Positions 1 through 9,671 of a DNA stretch of 64,000 bases are shown piece after piece. Every line of letters begins with the position of its first letter. The first letter of the stretch is position 1. Source of the DNA: Clostridium tertium (GTDB lineage Bacteria > Bacillota > Clostridia > Clostridiales > Clostridiaceae). Made by a program: the position numbers and the translations under genes. The notes under the pieces were generated by a model. It was given only the letters and a program-made list of their open reading frames with translations, searched no databases and was not told where the DNA came from. The DNA lies in NCBI RefSeq assembly GCF_017873245.1, contig NZ_JAGGJY010000003.1:62001-126000 (forward strand), read 5' to 3'.

Positions 1-1
1 A

Positions 2-1126
2 ATAGAATTTTATAATAATATAATAAATGAATGTTTAAAATATGGAATAGTTCCATTTGTGACTTTATATCACTGGGATTTACCACAAGTTCTAGAGGAA
101 AAGGGTGGGTGGACTAATAAAGAAACTATAGATGCATTTTTAAATTACTCCGAAGTTTGTTATAAAGCATTTGGTGATAGAGTTAAGCATTGGATTACAT
201 TTAATGAAACAGTAGTATTTTGTGGATTAGGATATTTGGCAGGGGCACACCCACCAGCTATAGTTGGAGACTTAAATAAGTATTTCCAAGCTACCCACAA
301 TGTATTTTTAGCTCATGCAAAATCAGTTGAGTTATATAAAAAGTTAAAACAATATGGTGAAATTGGAATCACCCATGTATTTTCTCCAGCCTTTAGTATA
401 GATGATAAAGAGGAAAATATATTGGCAGCTAAACATGCAAATGAAATAGATATGCATTGGTTTTATGATCCAATATTAAAAGGTGAATATCCTAAATATG
501 TTGTAGATATAATTACTAAGCATGGTGTTAAAATTGATTGGACTGAGGAGGAGCTTGAAATAATTAAGAATGCTGCAGATAAAAATGATTTTATAGGACT
601 TAATTATTATCAACCTCAAAGGGTTATGAAAAATAATATAGATGAAGAAGTTGAAAGAAACAGAGAAAATTCAACAGGAGCACCAGGAAACCCTTCATTT
701 GATGGTTTTTATAGAACTGTTAAAATGAATGACAAAGAATATACGAAATGGGGATGGGAGATATCTCCTGAAGCATTTTTAGATGGACTAAGGATGCTTA
801 AGGAAAGATATGGAGACGTGAAAATATATATAACAGAAAATGGACTAGGAGATGAAGACCCTATTATAGATAATGAAGTTGTTGATATACCTAGAATTAA
901 ATTTATTGAAACACATTTAAGAGCTGTAAAAAATGCTATTAAAGAAGGAATAAATTTAAAGGGATATTATGCATGGTCAGTTATTGATTTACTAAGTTGG
1001 TTGAATGGATACAAAAAGCAATATGGATTTATATATGTAGACCATAAAAATAATCTGAATAGAAAGAAAAAAGCTTCTTTTTATTGGTATAAAAACATAA
1101 TAGAAACCAGAGGAAAAGATATTTAA
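2..1126 (+). CDS. 6-phospho-beta-glucosidase, GH1 family (5' end cut off by window edge)
   Basis: Hydrolyses phosphorylated beta-glucosides such as cellobiose-6-phosphate in the cytoplasm after PTS uptake. The frame stays open to base 2, and the residues before the GTG at 59 still align with the GH1 gene at 2382, so the true start lies outside the window. Visible GH1 features are the acid/base region TFNE, the nucleophile region YITENGLG and, near the C-terminus, SWLNGYKKQYGF, whose Ser, Lys and Tyr are typical of phosphate-binding 6-phospho-glycosidases. It is followed by a terminator and then an RpiR-type regulator. It is a paralogue of the 2382 gene, so the locus carries two such enzymes with perhaps different aglycone preference. 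Confidence 0.93.
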   Translation: MEFYNNIINECLKYGIVPFVTLYHWDLPQVLEEKGGWTNKETIDAFLNYSEVCYKAFGDRVKHWITFNETVVFCGLGYLAGAHPPAIVGDLNKYFQATHNVFLAHAKSVELYKKLKQYGEIGITHVFSPAFSIDDKEENILAAKHANEIDMHWFYDPILKGEYPKYVVDIITKHGVKIDWTEEELEIIKNAADKNDFIGLNYYQPQRVMKNNIDEEVERNRENSTGAPGNPSFDGFYRTVKMNDKEYTKWGWEISPEAFLDGLRMLKERYGDVKIYITENGLGDEDPIIDNEVVDIPRIKFIETHLRAVKNAIKEGINLKGYYAWSVIDLLSWLNGYKKQYGFIYVDHKNNLNRKKKASFYWYKNIIETRGKDI

Positions 1127-1156
1127 GTATAAAAAAATATACTATATTTATTACAT

Positions 1157-1190
1157 GGCTGAAGTCTTAAATATATAGATTTCAGCCTTT
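1157..1190 (+). terminator. Rho-independent terminator after first GH1 gene
   Basis: An 11-bp stem (GGCTGAAGTCT pairing with AGATTTCAGCC, one G-U pair) ends in a short T run. Confidence 0.65.
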
Positions 1191-1307
1191 GGCAAATAAT
1201 TAACTATATACACATTATTTTAATCACAAAATAATGTACATATTCAATGTATATTATAGTATATAAGAAATAATTGAAAAGGTTATTTCTATAAAAGGAG
1301 ATGAGTA

Positions 1308-2036
1308 ATGTTTAGCTATAATAAAATACAAAATTTAAATGAGTTAGAGTTATCATTATATAATTATATAATGAAAAATAGTGAAAAAGTAATTTACATG
1401 AGAATAAGAGAATTAGCAAACGAAGCTCATGTATCTACAACTACAATTTTAAGGTTTTGTAAAAAGTTAGACTGTGAAGGGTTTTCAGAATTTAAATTAA
1501 AATTTAAGATGTATATAGAAGAAGGTAAAGAAAAGCATTTAACTGATAATACATCAATGATAATTGATTTTTTTAAGAAAGCACAAACTAAAGATTATAG
1601 AGATAAGATAGATAAAGTTTGTGATGTATTAGATAAAGCTAATACAATAATATTTGTTGGAATAGGATTTTCTGGCATACTTTCAAAGTATGCTGCAAGG
1701 TATATTTCTGCAATAGGGAGAAATGCTATATATATAGATGATCCATTTTATCCAATTAATATTAAATTCACAGAAAACTATGTGGCTATTGCATTTTCTG
1801 TTTCTGGTGAAACACCAACTGTGATAGAGCATATAAATAATTTAAAACGAAAAGGATGTAAAGCTATAAGTATTACTAATAATGAAGATTCAACTTTAGC
1901 AAAAATATGTGATATAAATATTGGCTATTATGTTCAAGAAGAAAAGAATGGAGAACATGATATAACTACACAAATTCCGGCATTATATATTATTGAAACT
2001 ATAGGTAGGAAACTATATAGAAATTATAGAGGATAG
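1308..2036 (+). CDS. RpiR/MurR-type transcriptional regulator with SIS domain
   Basis: Likely senses a phosphosugar and regulates the surrounding beta-glucoside genes. The protein has 242 residues, usual for the family. Residues 1-75 form an HTH_6 domain (RIRELANEAHVSTTTILRF, typical of RpiR proteins). Residues from about 108 form a sugar-isomerase (SIS) fold with the segments IIFVGIGFSG and AIAFSVSGETPTV, where the serines would contact the phosphate. ATG follows a good AAAGGAG site. The gene sits between two GH1 genes with its own terminator downstream. Local regulation of the bgl/cel genes is inferred from position only; activator or repressor mode cannot be told. Confidence 0.88.
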   Translation: MFSYNKIQNLNELELSLYNYIMKNSEKVIYMRIRELANEAHVSTTTILRFCKKLDCEGFSEFKLKFKMYIEEGKEKHLTDNTSMIIDFFKKAQTKDYRDKIDKVCDVLDKANTIIFVGIGFSGILSKYAARYISAIGRNAIYIDDPFYPINIKFTENYVAIAFSVSGETPTVIEHINNLKRKGCKAISITNNEDSTLAKICDINIGYYVQEEKNGEHDITTQIPALYIIETIGRKLYRNYRG

Positions 2037-2070
2037 ATGTTTTACTTTATAGTAGATTAGAAATTAGAGT

Positions 2071-2108
2071 AAGGTAAGTTATAAAATATATAACTTGCCT
2101 TATTTTTA
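2071..2108 (+). terminator. Terminator after RpiR gene
   Basis: A 12-bp stem (AAGGTAAGTTAT with ATAACTTGCCTT, one G-U pair) is followed by TATTTTTA. Confidence 0.75.
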
Positions 2109-2250
2109 TACCTAAAATTATATAGGTATAATTGATAGTGATGGTTATGAGAGAGTTTTATAGCTTATTCCAAAGAAATATGGTGTTATTTTAATAATCT
2201 TTATTTTAGAGATAAAAACACTAAAATAGCGGCTAAATATGCATTTTGTT

Positions 2251-2281
2251 TGGAACAAATTGTTATATTTATGGAACAAAT
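2251..2281 (+). promoter_or_regulatory. Direct repeat TGGAACAAAT x2, possible regulator site
   Basis: The 10-mer TGGAACAAAT occurs at 2251 and again at 2272, start to start 21 bp, which is two helical turns. It lies in the 345-bp gap between the RpiR gene and the second GH1 gene. Phasing and place suit binding by a dimeric regulator such as the adjacent RpiR protein. This is an inference; no matching copy was seen upstream of the RpiR gene. Confidence 0.35.
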
Positions 2282-2348
2282 TATATAAGCTTAAAGTGTG
2301 TTTTTTTAGATGTGAAAATGATTACAATGAGTGCTTTGTAAGATATAA

Positions 2349-3821
<1,473 letters not shown>

Positions 3822-3899
3822 ATGTATAGGTTTTAATAAATGGTAAAGGTTCGAAGAAGAAGTATAATTATATTCAAATAAATTTAAGGAGGAATTATT

Positions 3900-4205
3900 A
3901 TGAAAAATATTTTGTTAGTTTGTGCAGCAGGGATGTCTACAAGTCTTTTAGTAAATAAGATGAAGGCAGCAGCAAAGGAGAAAGGAATAGAAATTAATAT
4001 TGATGCTTTACCAGTTTCAGAATGCTCAAGTGTTATTGATAAAGTTGACATAGTGTTACTTGGACCACAAGTAAGATTCCAAAAACCACAAGTAGATGCC
4101 TTAGTTAAGGGTAGAATACCTGTAGAAGTTATAGATATGAGATTATATGGAACAATGAATGGAAAAGCAATATTAGATCAAGTATTAAAAACTCTTGGAA
4201 TTTAA
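3900..4205 (+). CDS. celA: PTS lactose/cellobiose-type IIB component
   Basis: Phosphocarrier that passes phosphate from IIA to the sugar bound by IIC. At 101 residues it has the length of a free-standing IIB(Cel). The phosphorylated cysteine is Cys8 in LLVCAAGMSTS, the classic IIB(Cel) loop. It is preceded by AAGGAGG and followed 41 bp later by the IIC gene. Cellobiose specificity is inferred from family and the adjoining GH1 gene; chitobiose or another beta-diglucoside is possible. Confidence 0.92.
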   Translation: MKNILLVCAAGMSTSLLVNKMKAAAKEKGIEINIDALPVSECSSVIDKVDIVLLGPQVRFQKPQVDALVKGRIPVEVIDMRLYGTMNGKAILDQVLKTLGI

Positions 4206-4246
4206 CAAGAGGTTTAATAAATAAAAAAATATAAGGGGGAAAAACA

Positions 4247-5581
4247 ATGAGCGTTATGACGAAATTAGAAAACAGCATGGAAAAAATACTTGTTCCAATT
4301 GCAACAAAGTTAAATGCACAAAGACATATTGTTGCAATTAGGGATGCATTTATATTAACCTTCCCATTAACAATGGCAGGTTCATTAATGGTATTAATAA
4401 ATAATGTTTTACTTCATCCAGATGGATTTGTAGCTAAACTTATTCACTTAGGAGATTTAATTCCTAATTTAGCAGACTATCAAGCAATATTTGCACCGGT
4501 ATTAAATGGATCTTTAAACATTTTAGCAATCTTTATAGCATTTTTAATAGCAAGGAATCTTGCAAGATCTTTAGGTGCAGATGACTTATTAACTGGACTT
4601 ACTTCAGTGTCAGTATTCTTTATAATGTATCCATCAGCAGTAGATGGAAATATTACAATGCAATATATGGGACCTCAAGGTTTATTCGTTGCAATAATAG
4701 TCGGATTATTAGTAGGTGAATTTTTATCAAGACTTTCTAAGTCTCCTAAGCTTGAAATTAAGATGCCAGAACAAGTACCTCCAGCAGTGTCTAGAACATT
4801 TAAGATATTATTACCAATAATAATAGTAACAGTTGGTTTCTCAATTCTTAACTTTATATTAGGTAAAGTTACTAGTGGTGGTGGGATTCATACTATGATT
4901 TATAATGTATTGCAGGCGCCATTAACTAAACTTGGAGATAACATTTTCTCAGTAGTAATAATGGTTTTAGTATCAAATTTATTATGGATAATGGGGATTC
5001 ATGGACCTAACACAATTGCGGCAGTGAGAGAAACTATGTTTGCTGAATCAAATGCCGCTAACTTAGCTTTTGCACAAGCTAATGGAACAGCATGGGGTGC
5101 ACCATACCCAACAACTTGGGTTTTAACTGATGCTTTTGCTAATTATGGTGGTTCAGGTATGACACTTGGATTACTTATAGCAATATTCATATTCTCTAAA
5201 GCAAAGGATCAAAGAGACATTGCTAAACTATCTATAGGACCTGGATTATTCAATATTAATGAATCAGTAATATTTGGTTTACCAATAGTTTTAAATCCAA
5301 TATATATAATACCGTTCTTATTAGTACCTGTAGTAAATGTCCTTATTGGATATGGTGCAATAGTGCTTAAGATTATTCCACCTATAGCTTATGGAGCTGT
5401 TTGGACTACTCCAGGACCACTTATTCCGTTTATAGGAACTGGTGGAGTATGGATGGGCCTTGTAGTAGGATTTGTTTGTTTAGCAGTCAGTGTATTAATT
5501 TATGCTCCATTTGTAATAGCATCAAATAAAGCCGCTATAAAGATGCACGAAGATGAAATAGCGACTACAGAAACTATGTAA
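4247..5581 (+). CDS. celB: PTS cellobiose-type IIC permease
   Basis: Membrane channel of the PTS, translocating and helping phosphorylate the beta-glucoside. It has 444 residues with about ten hydrophobic segments, typical of the EIIC(Cel/Lac) family. Recognisable stretches are the amphipathic start (NSMEKILVPIATKLNAQRH), MGIHGPNTIAAVRE and GLFNINESVIFGLPIVLNP, which holds the conserved sugar-binding Asn-Glu region. The RBS is AAGGGGGAAAAACA before ATG. It is the third gene of the GH1-IIB-IIC-IIA operon. Confidence 0.93.
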   Translation: MSVMTKLENSMEKILVPIATKLNAQRHIVAIRDAFILTFPLTMAGSLMVLINNVLLHPDGFVAKLIHLGDLIPNLADYQAIFAPVLNGSLNILAIFIAFLIARNLARSLGADDLLTGLTSVSVFFIMYPSAVDGNITMQYMGPQGLFVAIIVGLLVGEFLSRLSKSPKLEIKMPEQVPPAVSRTFKILLPIIIVTVGFSILNFILGKVTSGGGIHTMIYNVLQAPLTKLGDNIFSVVIMVLVSNLLWIMGIHGPNTIAAVRETMFAESNAANLAFAQANGTAWGAPYPTTWVLTDAFANYGGSGMTLGLLIAIFIFSKAKDQRDIAKLSIGPGLFNINESVIFGLPIVLNPIYIIPFLLVPVVNVLIGYGAIVLKIIPPIAYGAVWTTPGPLIPFIGTGGVWMGLVVGFVCLAVSVLIYAPFVIASNKAAIKMHEDEIATTETM

Positions 5582-5599
5582 CAGTTAGGAGAATAAGAA

Positions 5600-5914
5600 A
5601 TGGATGAACTAGAATTAGTTGCATTTGAAATTATAAGTAATGTAGGAATGGCTAAATCTTTAGCTATGGAAGCAATAAGAGAAGCTAGAAATAATAATTG
5701 TAATGAAGCAGAAAAGAAAATAGAAGAGGCTAAAGGGTTTTTATTAGAGGGGCATCATGCACATTCTGGATTGATTCATAAGGAAGCAAATGGTGAAAAA
5801 CTTGAGTTTTCTTTAATAATTATGCATGCTGAAGATCAGCTAATAAGTGCAGAAACTATAAAAGATATAGCAATAGAGCTTATAGAAATGAGTAAGACAT
5901 TCAAAAAGAATTAA
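5600..5914 (+). CDS. celC: PTS lactose/cellobiose-type IIA component
   Basis: Takes phosphate from HPr and passes it to IIB. At 104 residues it has the usual size of a trimeric, helical IIA(Lac/Cel) protein. The active histidine is His76 in IIMHAEDQLI, with Asp79 as the expected metal ligand. The gene starts 18 bp after the IIC stop (TTAGGAGAATAAGA before ATG) and ends the operon at a strong terminator. Component order IIB-IIC-IIA after the hydrolase means the whole uptake and cleavage route is in one transcript. Confidence 0.93.
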   Translation: MDELELVAFEIISNVGMAKSLAMEAIREARNNNCNEAEKKIEEAKGFLLEGHHAHSGLIHKEANGEKLEFSLIIMHAEDQLISAETIKDIAIELIEMSKTFKKN

Positions 5915-5934
5915 ATATTCATATAAAATATATG

Positions 5935-5979
5935 TTAAGGTAGCATTAGAAAAAATTGATGCTACCTTAATTATTTTTA
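5935..5979 (+). terminator. Terminator of the cellobiose operon
   Basis: A perfect 12-bp stem (TTAAGGTAGCAT / ATGCTACCTTAA) with a 12-nt loop is followed by TTATTTTTA. Confidence 0.85.
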
Positions 5980-6114
5980 CGTAAATAAAAAAGAAAATAG
6001 GTATATAATATAGTAATTATCAATAAAATAAGAGTTAATAAGTATCCCTTCAGTTAGTATATTTAGCTTTAAATTGATAAAAATAGTATTGATACAACTA
6101 GTAGGAGGGATAAA

Positions 6115-6741
6115 ATGAAAAGTAAATGTAAGAATGTAATTATTATTATTGGGTTAACTTTAATATTATGTAATTGGAGCTATAGCTATTGGGCTATTAA
6201 GCTTGATAATGAAGTTAAAATAACAACTGATAATTACTACGTAGGTGAAGTTGAATATGAAAATTTTAATATTAAATCAAAAATGATAAGAGAAGTAGAA
6301 ACAAATCAAATAGGATATTGTTTGGAGATCGATAAGTCATATCCAAAAGGTGAAGTATTTAAGGAAAATGGATATGCAACAAAGCAACTAGCAGGAATAC
6401 TAGCTTCAGGCTATCCAAGCAAAAGTTATAGTGAATTAAAGCTTTATTCAGAAGAAGAAGCATATTTTGCAACTCAAATTGCTGTATGGAGTTTTGTTGA
6501 AGGATATGATGTAAATGGATTTAAAGGTGATACTAGAGTTGTAGAAGCTATAAAAAAGATCTATAATGAAGGAATAAGAGCAGATGAACAATCATATAGT
6601 AATGAATATATGTTGTATTACTCTACTAATGAGATACAAGACATTGTTCTAATTAAGAATGAAAAAGGTAGGTTAAGAGAAGAAAATAAAAAGAACATGG
6701 AAAGAAAAAGCGTAGAAGAAAATTTGATAGATGGTAAGTAA
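6115..6741 (+). CDS. Small secreted thioester-domain protein
   Basis: The 208-residue protein starts with a signal-like hydrophobic segment (about residues 8-27). The mature part shows the two signatures of bacterial thioester domains: Cys69 in IGYCLE and Gln121 in ATQIAVWSF (the pattern of a Gln before a conserved Trp). In known thioester adhesins of Gram-positive bacteria a Cys-Gln thioester binds covalently to host protein amines. Here the domain stands alone: no stalk repeats and no LPXTG or membrane anchor. The C-terminal 40 residues are highly charged. It lies 26 bp upstream of a PAP2 phosphatase gene. Thioester formation is inferred from motifs, not proven. Confidence 0.7.
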   Translation: MKSKCKNVIIIIGLTLILCNWSYSYWAIKLDNEVKITTDNYYVGEVEYENFNIKSKMIREVETNQIGYCLEIDKSYPKGEVFKENGYATKQLAGILASGYPSKSYSELKLYSEEEAYFATQIAVWSFVEGYDVNGFKGDTRVVEAIKKIYNEGIRADEQSYSNEYMLYYSTNEIQDIVLIKNEKGRLREENKKNMERKSVEENLIDGK

Positions 6742-6767
6742 CAATTTTAAGTAATAATGGGGGAAAC

Positions 6768-7310
6768 ATGTGGGAGTATATAAATTTAATTGATATAAGT
6801 ATATTGAGATTTATTAGAGAATATTTTTCTAGCCCTTTGATGGATTCTATAATGATATTTATAACTAATCTAGGTAATAGAGGATTCATATGGATAATAA
6901 TAGGTATAATTTTATTAATAAGTAAAAAATATAGGAAAATTGGATTTACAATGTTAATTGCCTTAGCTGTAACAAGCCTTATAGGAGAAGTATTTATAAA
7001 AAATATTATACAAAGGCCAAGGGCATTTACTACTTTTCCAGATATAGAAATAATAATTAAGGAACCATTATCATATTCATTTCCGTCAGGACATACTGCA
7101 TCTTCATTTGCAGCAGCTGTGGTACTTGGATATTACATAAAGAACTGGAAATACTTATTTTATTTTTTTGCAGCACTTGTTTCATTTTCAAGATTATATT
7201 TATTTGTACATTATCCATCAGATATAATTGGAGGAATATCATTAGGTGTTGTATGCAGTTTGATGACTATTAAAATTATAGAAAATAGTAAATGTAAAAA
7301 GCTATCATAA
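6768..7310 (+). CDS. PAP2-family membrane phosphatase
   Basis: Probable lipid phosphatase of the undecaprenyl-pyrophosphate or phosphatidylglycerophosphate phosphatase type. The 180-residue protein has about five membrane segments and the three PAP2 motifs: Lys78 to Arg83-Pro84, PSGHT at 106-110, and SRxxxxxHYPSD with Arg142 and His148. RBS GGGGGAAAC precedes ATG. It probably shares a transcript with the thioester gene 26 bp upstream; its stop codon lies within a terminator stem. The substrate cannot be decided from sequence; a role in cell-wall lipid recycling is most likely. Confidence 0.88.
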   Translation: MWEYINLIDISILRFIREYFSSPLMDSIMIFITNLGNRGFIWIIIGIILLISKKYRKIGFTMLIALAVTSLIGEVFIKNIIQRPRAFTTFPDIEIIIKEPLSYSFPSGHTASSFAAAVVLGYYIKNWKYLFYFFAALVSFSRLYLFVHYPSDIIGGISLGVVCSLMTIKIIENSKCKKLS

Positions 7311-7327
7311 ATGTGATAGTTTTTTTA
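7302..7327 (+). terminator. Terminator overlapping the PAP2 stop codon
   Basis: CTATCA pairs with TGATAG around a TAAATG loop, followed by seven T. The TAA stop is inside the hairpin. Confidence 0.7.
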
Positions 7328-7409
7328 TTTATTAATAATTATGTAATATATATATTTATTATAAATAATATAATTATACTGTGATAAAAATAAGAGAGAG
7401 GGTAATAAT

Positions 7410-8063
7410 ATGAACTTAATATTAAAATTTATAGATATAATACTACATTTAGATAAATATTTAAGTGTAATAACAGCTAATTATGGAATATGGATATATG
7501 CAGTATTATTTATAATAATATTTCTTGAAACTGGATTAGTTGTAACTCCATTTCTACCTGGAGACTCAATAATATTTGCTTCGGGAGCACTTGCAGCAAT
7601 AGGTGCAATGAATGTAATGAGTTTACTTATCATATTTTATATAGCAGCCGTATTAGGTGATACTGCTAATTATTACATAGGTAAGAAAATTGGAAGTGGA
7701 ATAATGGAAAAGGAAAAGGTTAAATTTATAAATAAAAATTATTTAATAAAGGCAAATAATTTTTACGAGAAACATGGAGCTATAACAATAGTTTTATCAA
7801 GATTTATACCTATAATAAGAACATTTGCTCCATTTGTTGCTGGAATAACTAAGATGAATTACAGAAGTTTTATAAAGTATAATTTAATTGGTGGGGCTTT
7901 ATGGGTATTATTATTTTTAGTAGGAGGGTTTTCTTTAGGAAACCTACCAATAGTAAAAAGTAATTTTTCAATCATAGTTATTGCAATTATAATAATTTCA
8001 GTTATACCTGCAATAGTAACATTTATAAAAGAAAGAAAAGAAGAATCAATGGGGTTAGAATAA
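7410..8063 (+). CDS. DedA family membrane protein
   Basis: A 217-residue polytopic protein of the DedA/VTT (SNARE-associated) family, whose members flip lipids such as undecaprenyl phosphate or phosphatidylethanolamine and support envelope homeostasis. Family marks are FLETGLVVTPFLPGDSIIF near residue 35-55, the acidic GDTANYYIGKKIG segment and SRFIPIIRTFAPFVAGI with its conserved Arg residues. Its own promoter region follows the PAP2 terminator. The close position to PAP2, another polyprenyl-phosphate enzyme class, fits a shared lipid-carrier theme, but this is inference. Confidence 0.9.
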   Translation: MNLILKFIDIILHLDKYLSVITANYGIWIYAVLFIIIFLETGLVVTPFLPGDSIIFASGALAAIGAMNVMSLLIIFYIAAVLGDTANYYIGKKIGSGIMEKEKVKFINKNYLIKANNFYEKHGAITIVLSRFIPIIRTFAPFVAGITKMNYRSFIKYNLIGGALWVLLFLVGGFSLGNLPIVKSNFSIIVIAIIIISVIPAIVTFIKERKEESMGLE

Positions 8064-8138
8064 TTAAATTCTCCGTATGAGTATAAATTTAACTTTAAAG
8101 CAAAATATAATAATATATTCATTTAGGAGGTATAGATT

Positions 8139-8330
8139 ATGGTTATGGAAGAAATAGAAAATAAAATAAAGAGACTATATAAACAAGTAAAGTCAGGAAA
8201 AATGACTCAGGAGATAGCTGAAGAAATATCAGAATTAGCTGATAAAGTTGATGACATGGGTGAAAATGCTAAGGAAAGCATGAAAAATATGATGAGTGAC
8301 ATAAAAAAATCCATGAAAAAAATGAAATAA
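8139..8330 (+). CDS. Small charged helical protein, unknown
   Basis: A 63-residue protein predicted to be almost all helix, with no signal or membrane segment. The N-terminal half has an IxxxIKRLYKQVKSGKMTQEIAEEISELADKV pattern of alternating charges, and the C-terminus is Lys/Met-rich (MMSDIKKSMKKMK). It has a strong RBS (AGGAGG, 8 nt before ATG) and its own strong terminator, so it is very likely translated. I do not recognise a family. It may share a transcript with the DedA gene 75 bp upstream. Confidence 0.7.
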   Translation: MVMEEIENKIKRLYKQVKSGKMTQEIAEEISELADKVDDMGENAKESMKNMMSDIKKSMKKMK

Positions 8331-8333
8331 AAT

Positions 8334-8388
8334 AAAAAGCTAACTAAAAAATGGTAATTTTTTTTAAGTTTTTTAGTTAGCTTTTTAT
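8334..8388 (+). terminator. Strong terminator with long stem
   Basis: About 17 bp of stem (AAAAAGCTAACTAAAAAA with TTTTTTAGTTAGCTTTTT) around a T-rich loop. Confidence 0.85.
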
Positions 8389-8541
8389 ATTAAAATACAA
8401 GGCTTAGGAAGAATTCTTTGTAAAAGTTCACAAAAAATATATTTGTAATTGTGTTAATATACTATTGAATAAAAACGATTGCAAGAGTATAATCAAATTA
8501 AGATAAAGGTAAATAATAATAAGAAACGTTTTATTGTTTTC

Positions 8542-8554
8542 TGGAAACGTTACC
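8542..8554 (+). promoter_or_regulatory. Operator-like site 1 of the maltodextrin locus
   Basis: TGGAAACGTTACC, upstream of the PucR-type gene. The same pattern TGGAANCGNTACC recurs at 9562 and 12805. It looks like a LacI/CcpA-family half-palindrome centred on CG. Binding by the LacI-type protein encoded at 12847 is the simplest reading; it departs from a standard cre at several positions. Confidence 0.55.
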
Positions 8555-8606
8555 TGTTTCACAAAGATTTAGAAAATATAAAATTGTTTTGTGATGGGGG
8601 AAGCTT

Positions 8607-9554
8607 ATGTATGGGTTAAAAAACTCTTTTCAAAAAATAAGTGAAGAAATTCAAATTCCCTTCAAGATAAGTGAAAAGGATGGATCTGTAATAGCTAATT
8701 TCTTACAAGGAAATAATTCGAAAATTGTAAGTAGTATTTTAAGAATGCCAGCAGAGGAGTTACTGCTAGAAACATACGAAAATTATAGTAACTGTATTAG
8801 TCTATTAAAATATTGCCTAGAACAAGAGTTAAGCAATGCAGTAAAGTCAAAAGAGGAAATAATAACAGATATAATAAAGGGAAAAGAATTTTCTAATGAC
8901 ATTCTTAAAGAAGTAATAAAAGACAAGCCTTTTAAATTAATACTTATTTATTTGAAGGACAAACATTCTAAAGCTATAAAGTTAATAGAAAAAAAGTACT
9001 TACAAGATGAAAGTATAATAGTTATTCAAGACGAATATATTCTTATAATAAGTAAAAATGATATCAGTAATGAGAGTATTAAAGAACTTCTTCTAGGAAT
9101 GAAAAAGAATATAGCAGAAAAATGTTATATAAGCTATTGTAAAATTGATGAGTACAATGAATTAAAAGAAAAATTTGAGTATCTTAAAGCAAACTTGGAA
9201 ATTTGCTTAAAATATGATTTGCCATCAAAAATATATACTGAAAACTCTTTGCTTTTAGAAAAAATGATAAAAAATGCAGAAGAAAAAGAAATTAGTAGGG
9301 TATATAAGAAATATAATGATATATTTTCTAAATTAGATGATGATCTTATAAAGACTATAGAAATATTCTTTAGTGAAGGTTTAAAAATAAGTGAATCTGC
9401 AGATAAGCTGTATATTCATAGAAATACTTTATTTTATAGAATAGATAAAATAAAGAAAATAGTAAATTATGATATATCTAATTTCAATGATGCAGTAGAA
9501 TTTAAAATTTTATTTTTATTGTGGAAAGAATCAGGATATAAAAGCAAATTGTAA
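8607..9554 (+). CDS. PucR/CdaR-type helix-turn-helix regulator
   Basis: A 315-residue transcription factor. The C-terminal 60 residues form the PucR-type HTH: GLKISESADKLYIHRNTLF followed by YRIDKIKKIVNYDI. The middle (about residues 95-230) resembles the GGDEF-like CdaR region. Placed just before the maltodextrin ABC genes and behind an operator-like site, it probably tunes the same pathway. CdaR-type proteins are usually activators responding to small molecules; the signal here is unknown. The ATG start follows GATGGGGGAAGCTT. Confidence 0.82.
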   Translation: MYGLKNSFQKISEEIQIPFKISEKDGSVIANFLQGNNSKIVSSILRMPAEELLLETYENYSNCISLLKYCLEQELSNAVKSKEEIITDIIKGKEFSNDILKEVIKDKPFKLILIYLKDKHSKAIKLIEKKYLQDESIIVIQDEYILIISKNDISNESIKELLLGMKKNIAEKCYISYCKIDEYNELKEKFEYLKANLEICLKYDLPSKIYTENSLLLEKMIKNAEEKEISRVYKKYNDIFSKLDDDLIKTIEIFFSEGLKISESADKLYIHRNTLFYRIDKIKKIVNYDISNFNDAVEFKILFLLWKESGYKSKL

Positions 9555-9561
9555 AATTAAA

Positions 9562-9574
9562 TGGAATCGGTACC
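9562..9574 (+). promoter_or_regulatory. Operator-like site 2, upstream of malE
   Basis: TGGAATCGGTACC, 98 bp before malE, shares the pattern TGGAANCGNTACC with sites 8542 and 12805. It runs on into CGGTAAGGTTACC, giving an extended partly palindromic region. Confidence 0.55.
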
Positions 9575-9671
9575 GGTAAGGTTACCTGTAAACAATAACA
9601 TTAATTAGTTAATAAACCTAAAGGGTTTATAAATATAAAGATCTAAAATTAGATTTTGGGAGGAATTTATT

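Noticed and set aside
42-60. Palindromic TATGGAATAGTTCCAT
   Set aside because: It lies inside the coding region of the first GH1 gene and encodes conserved residues.
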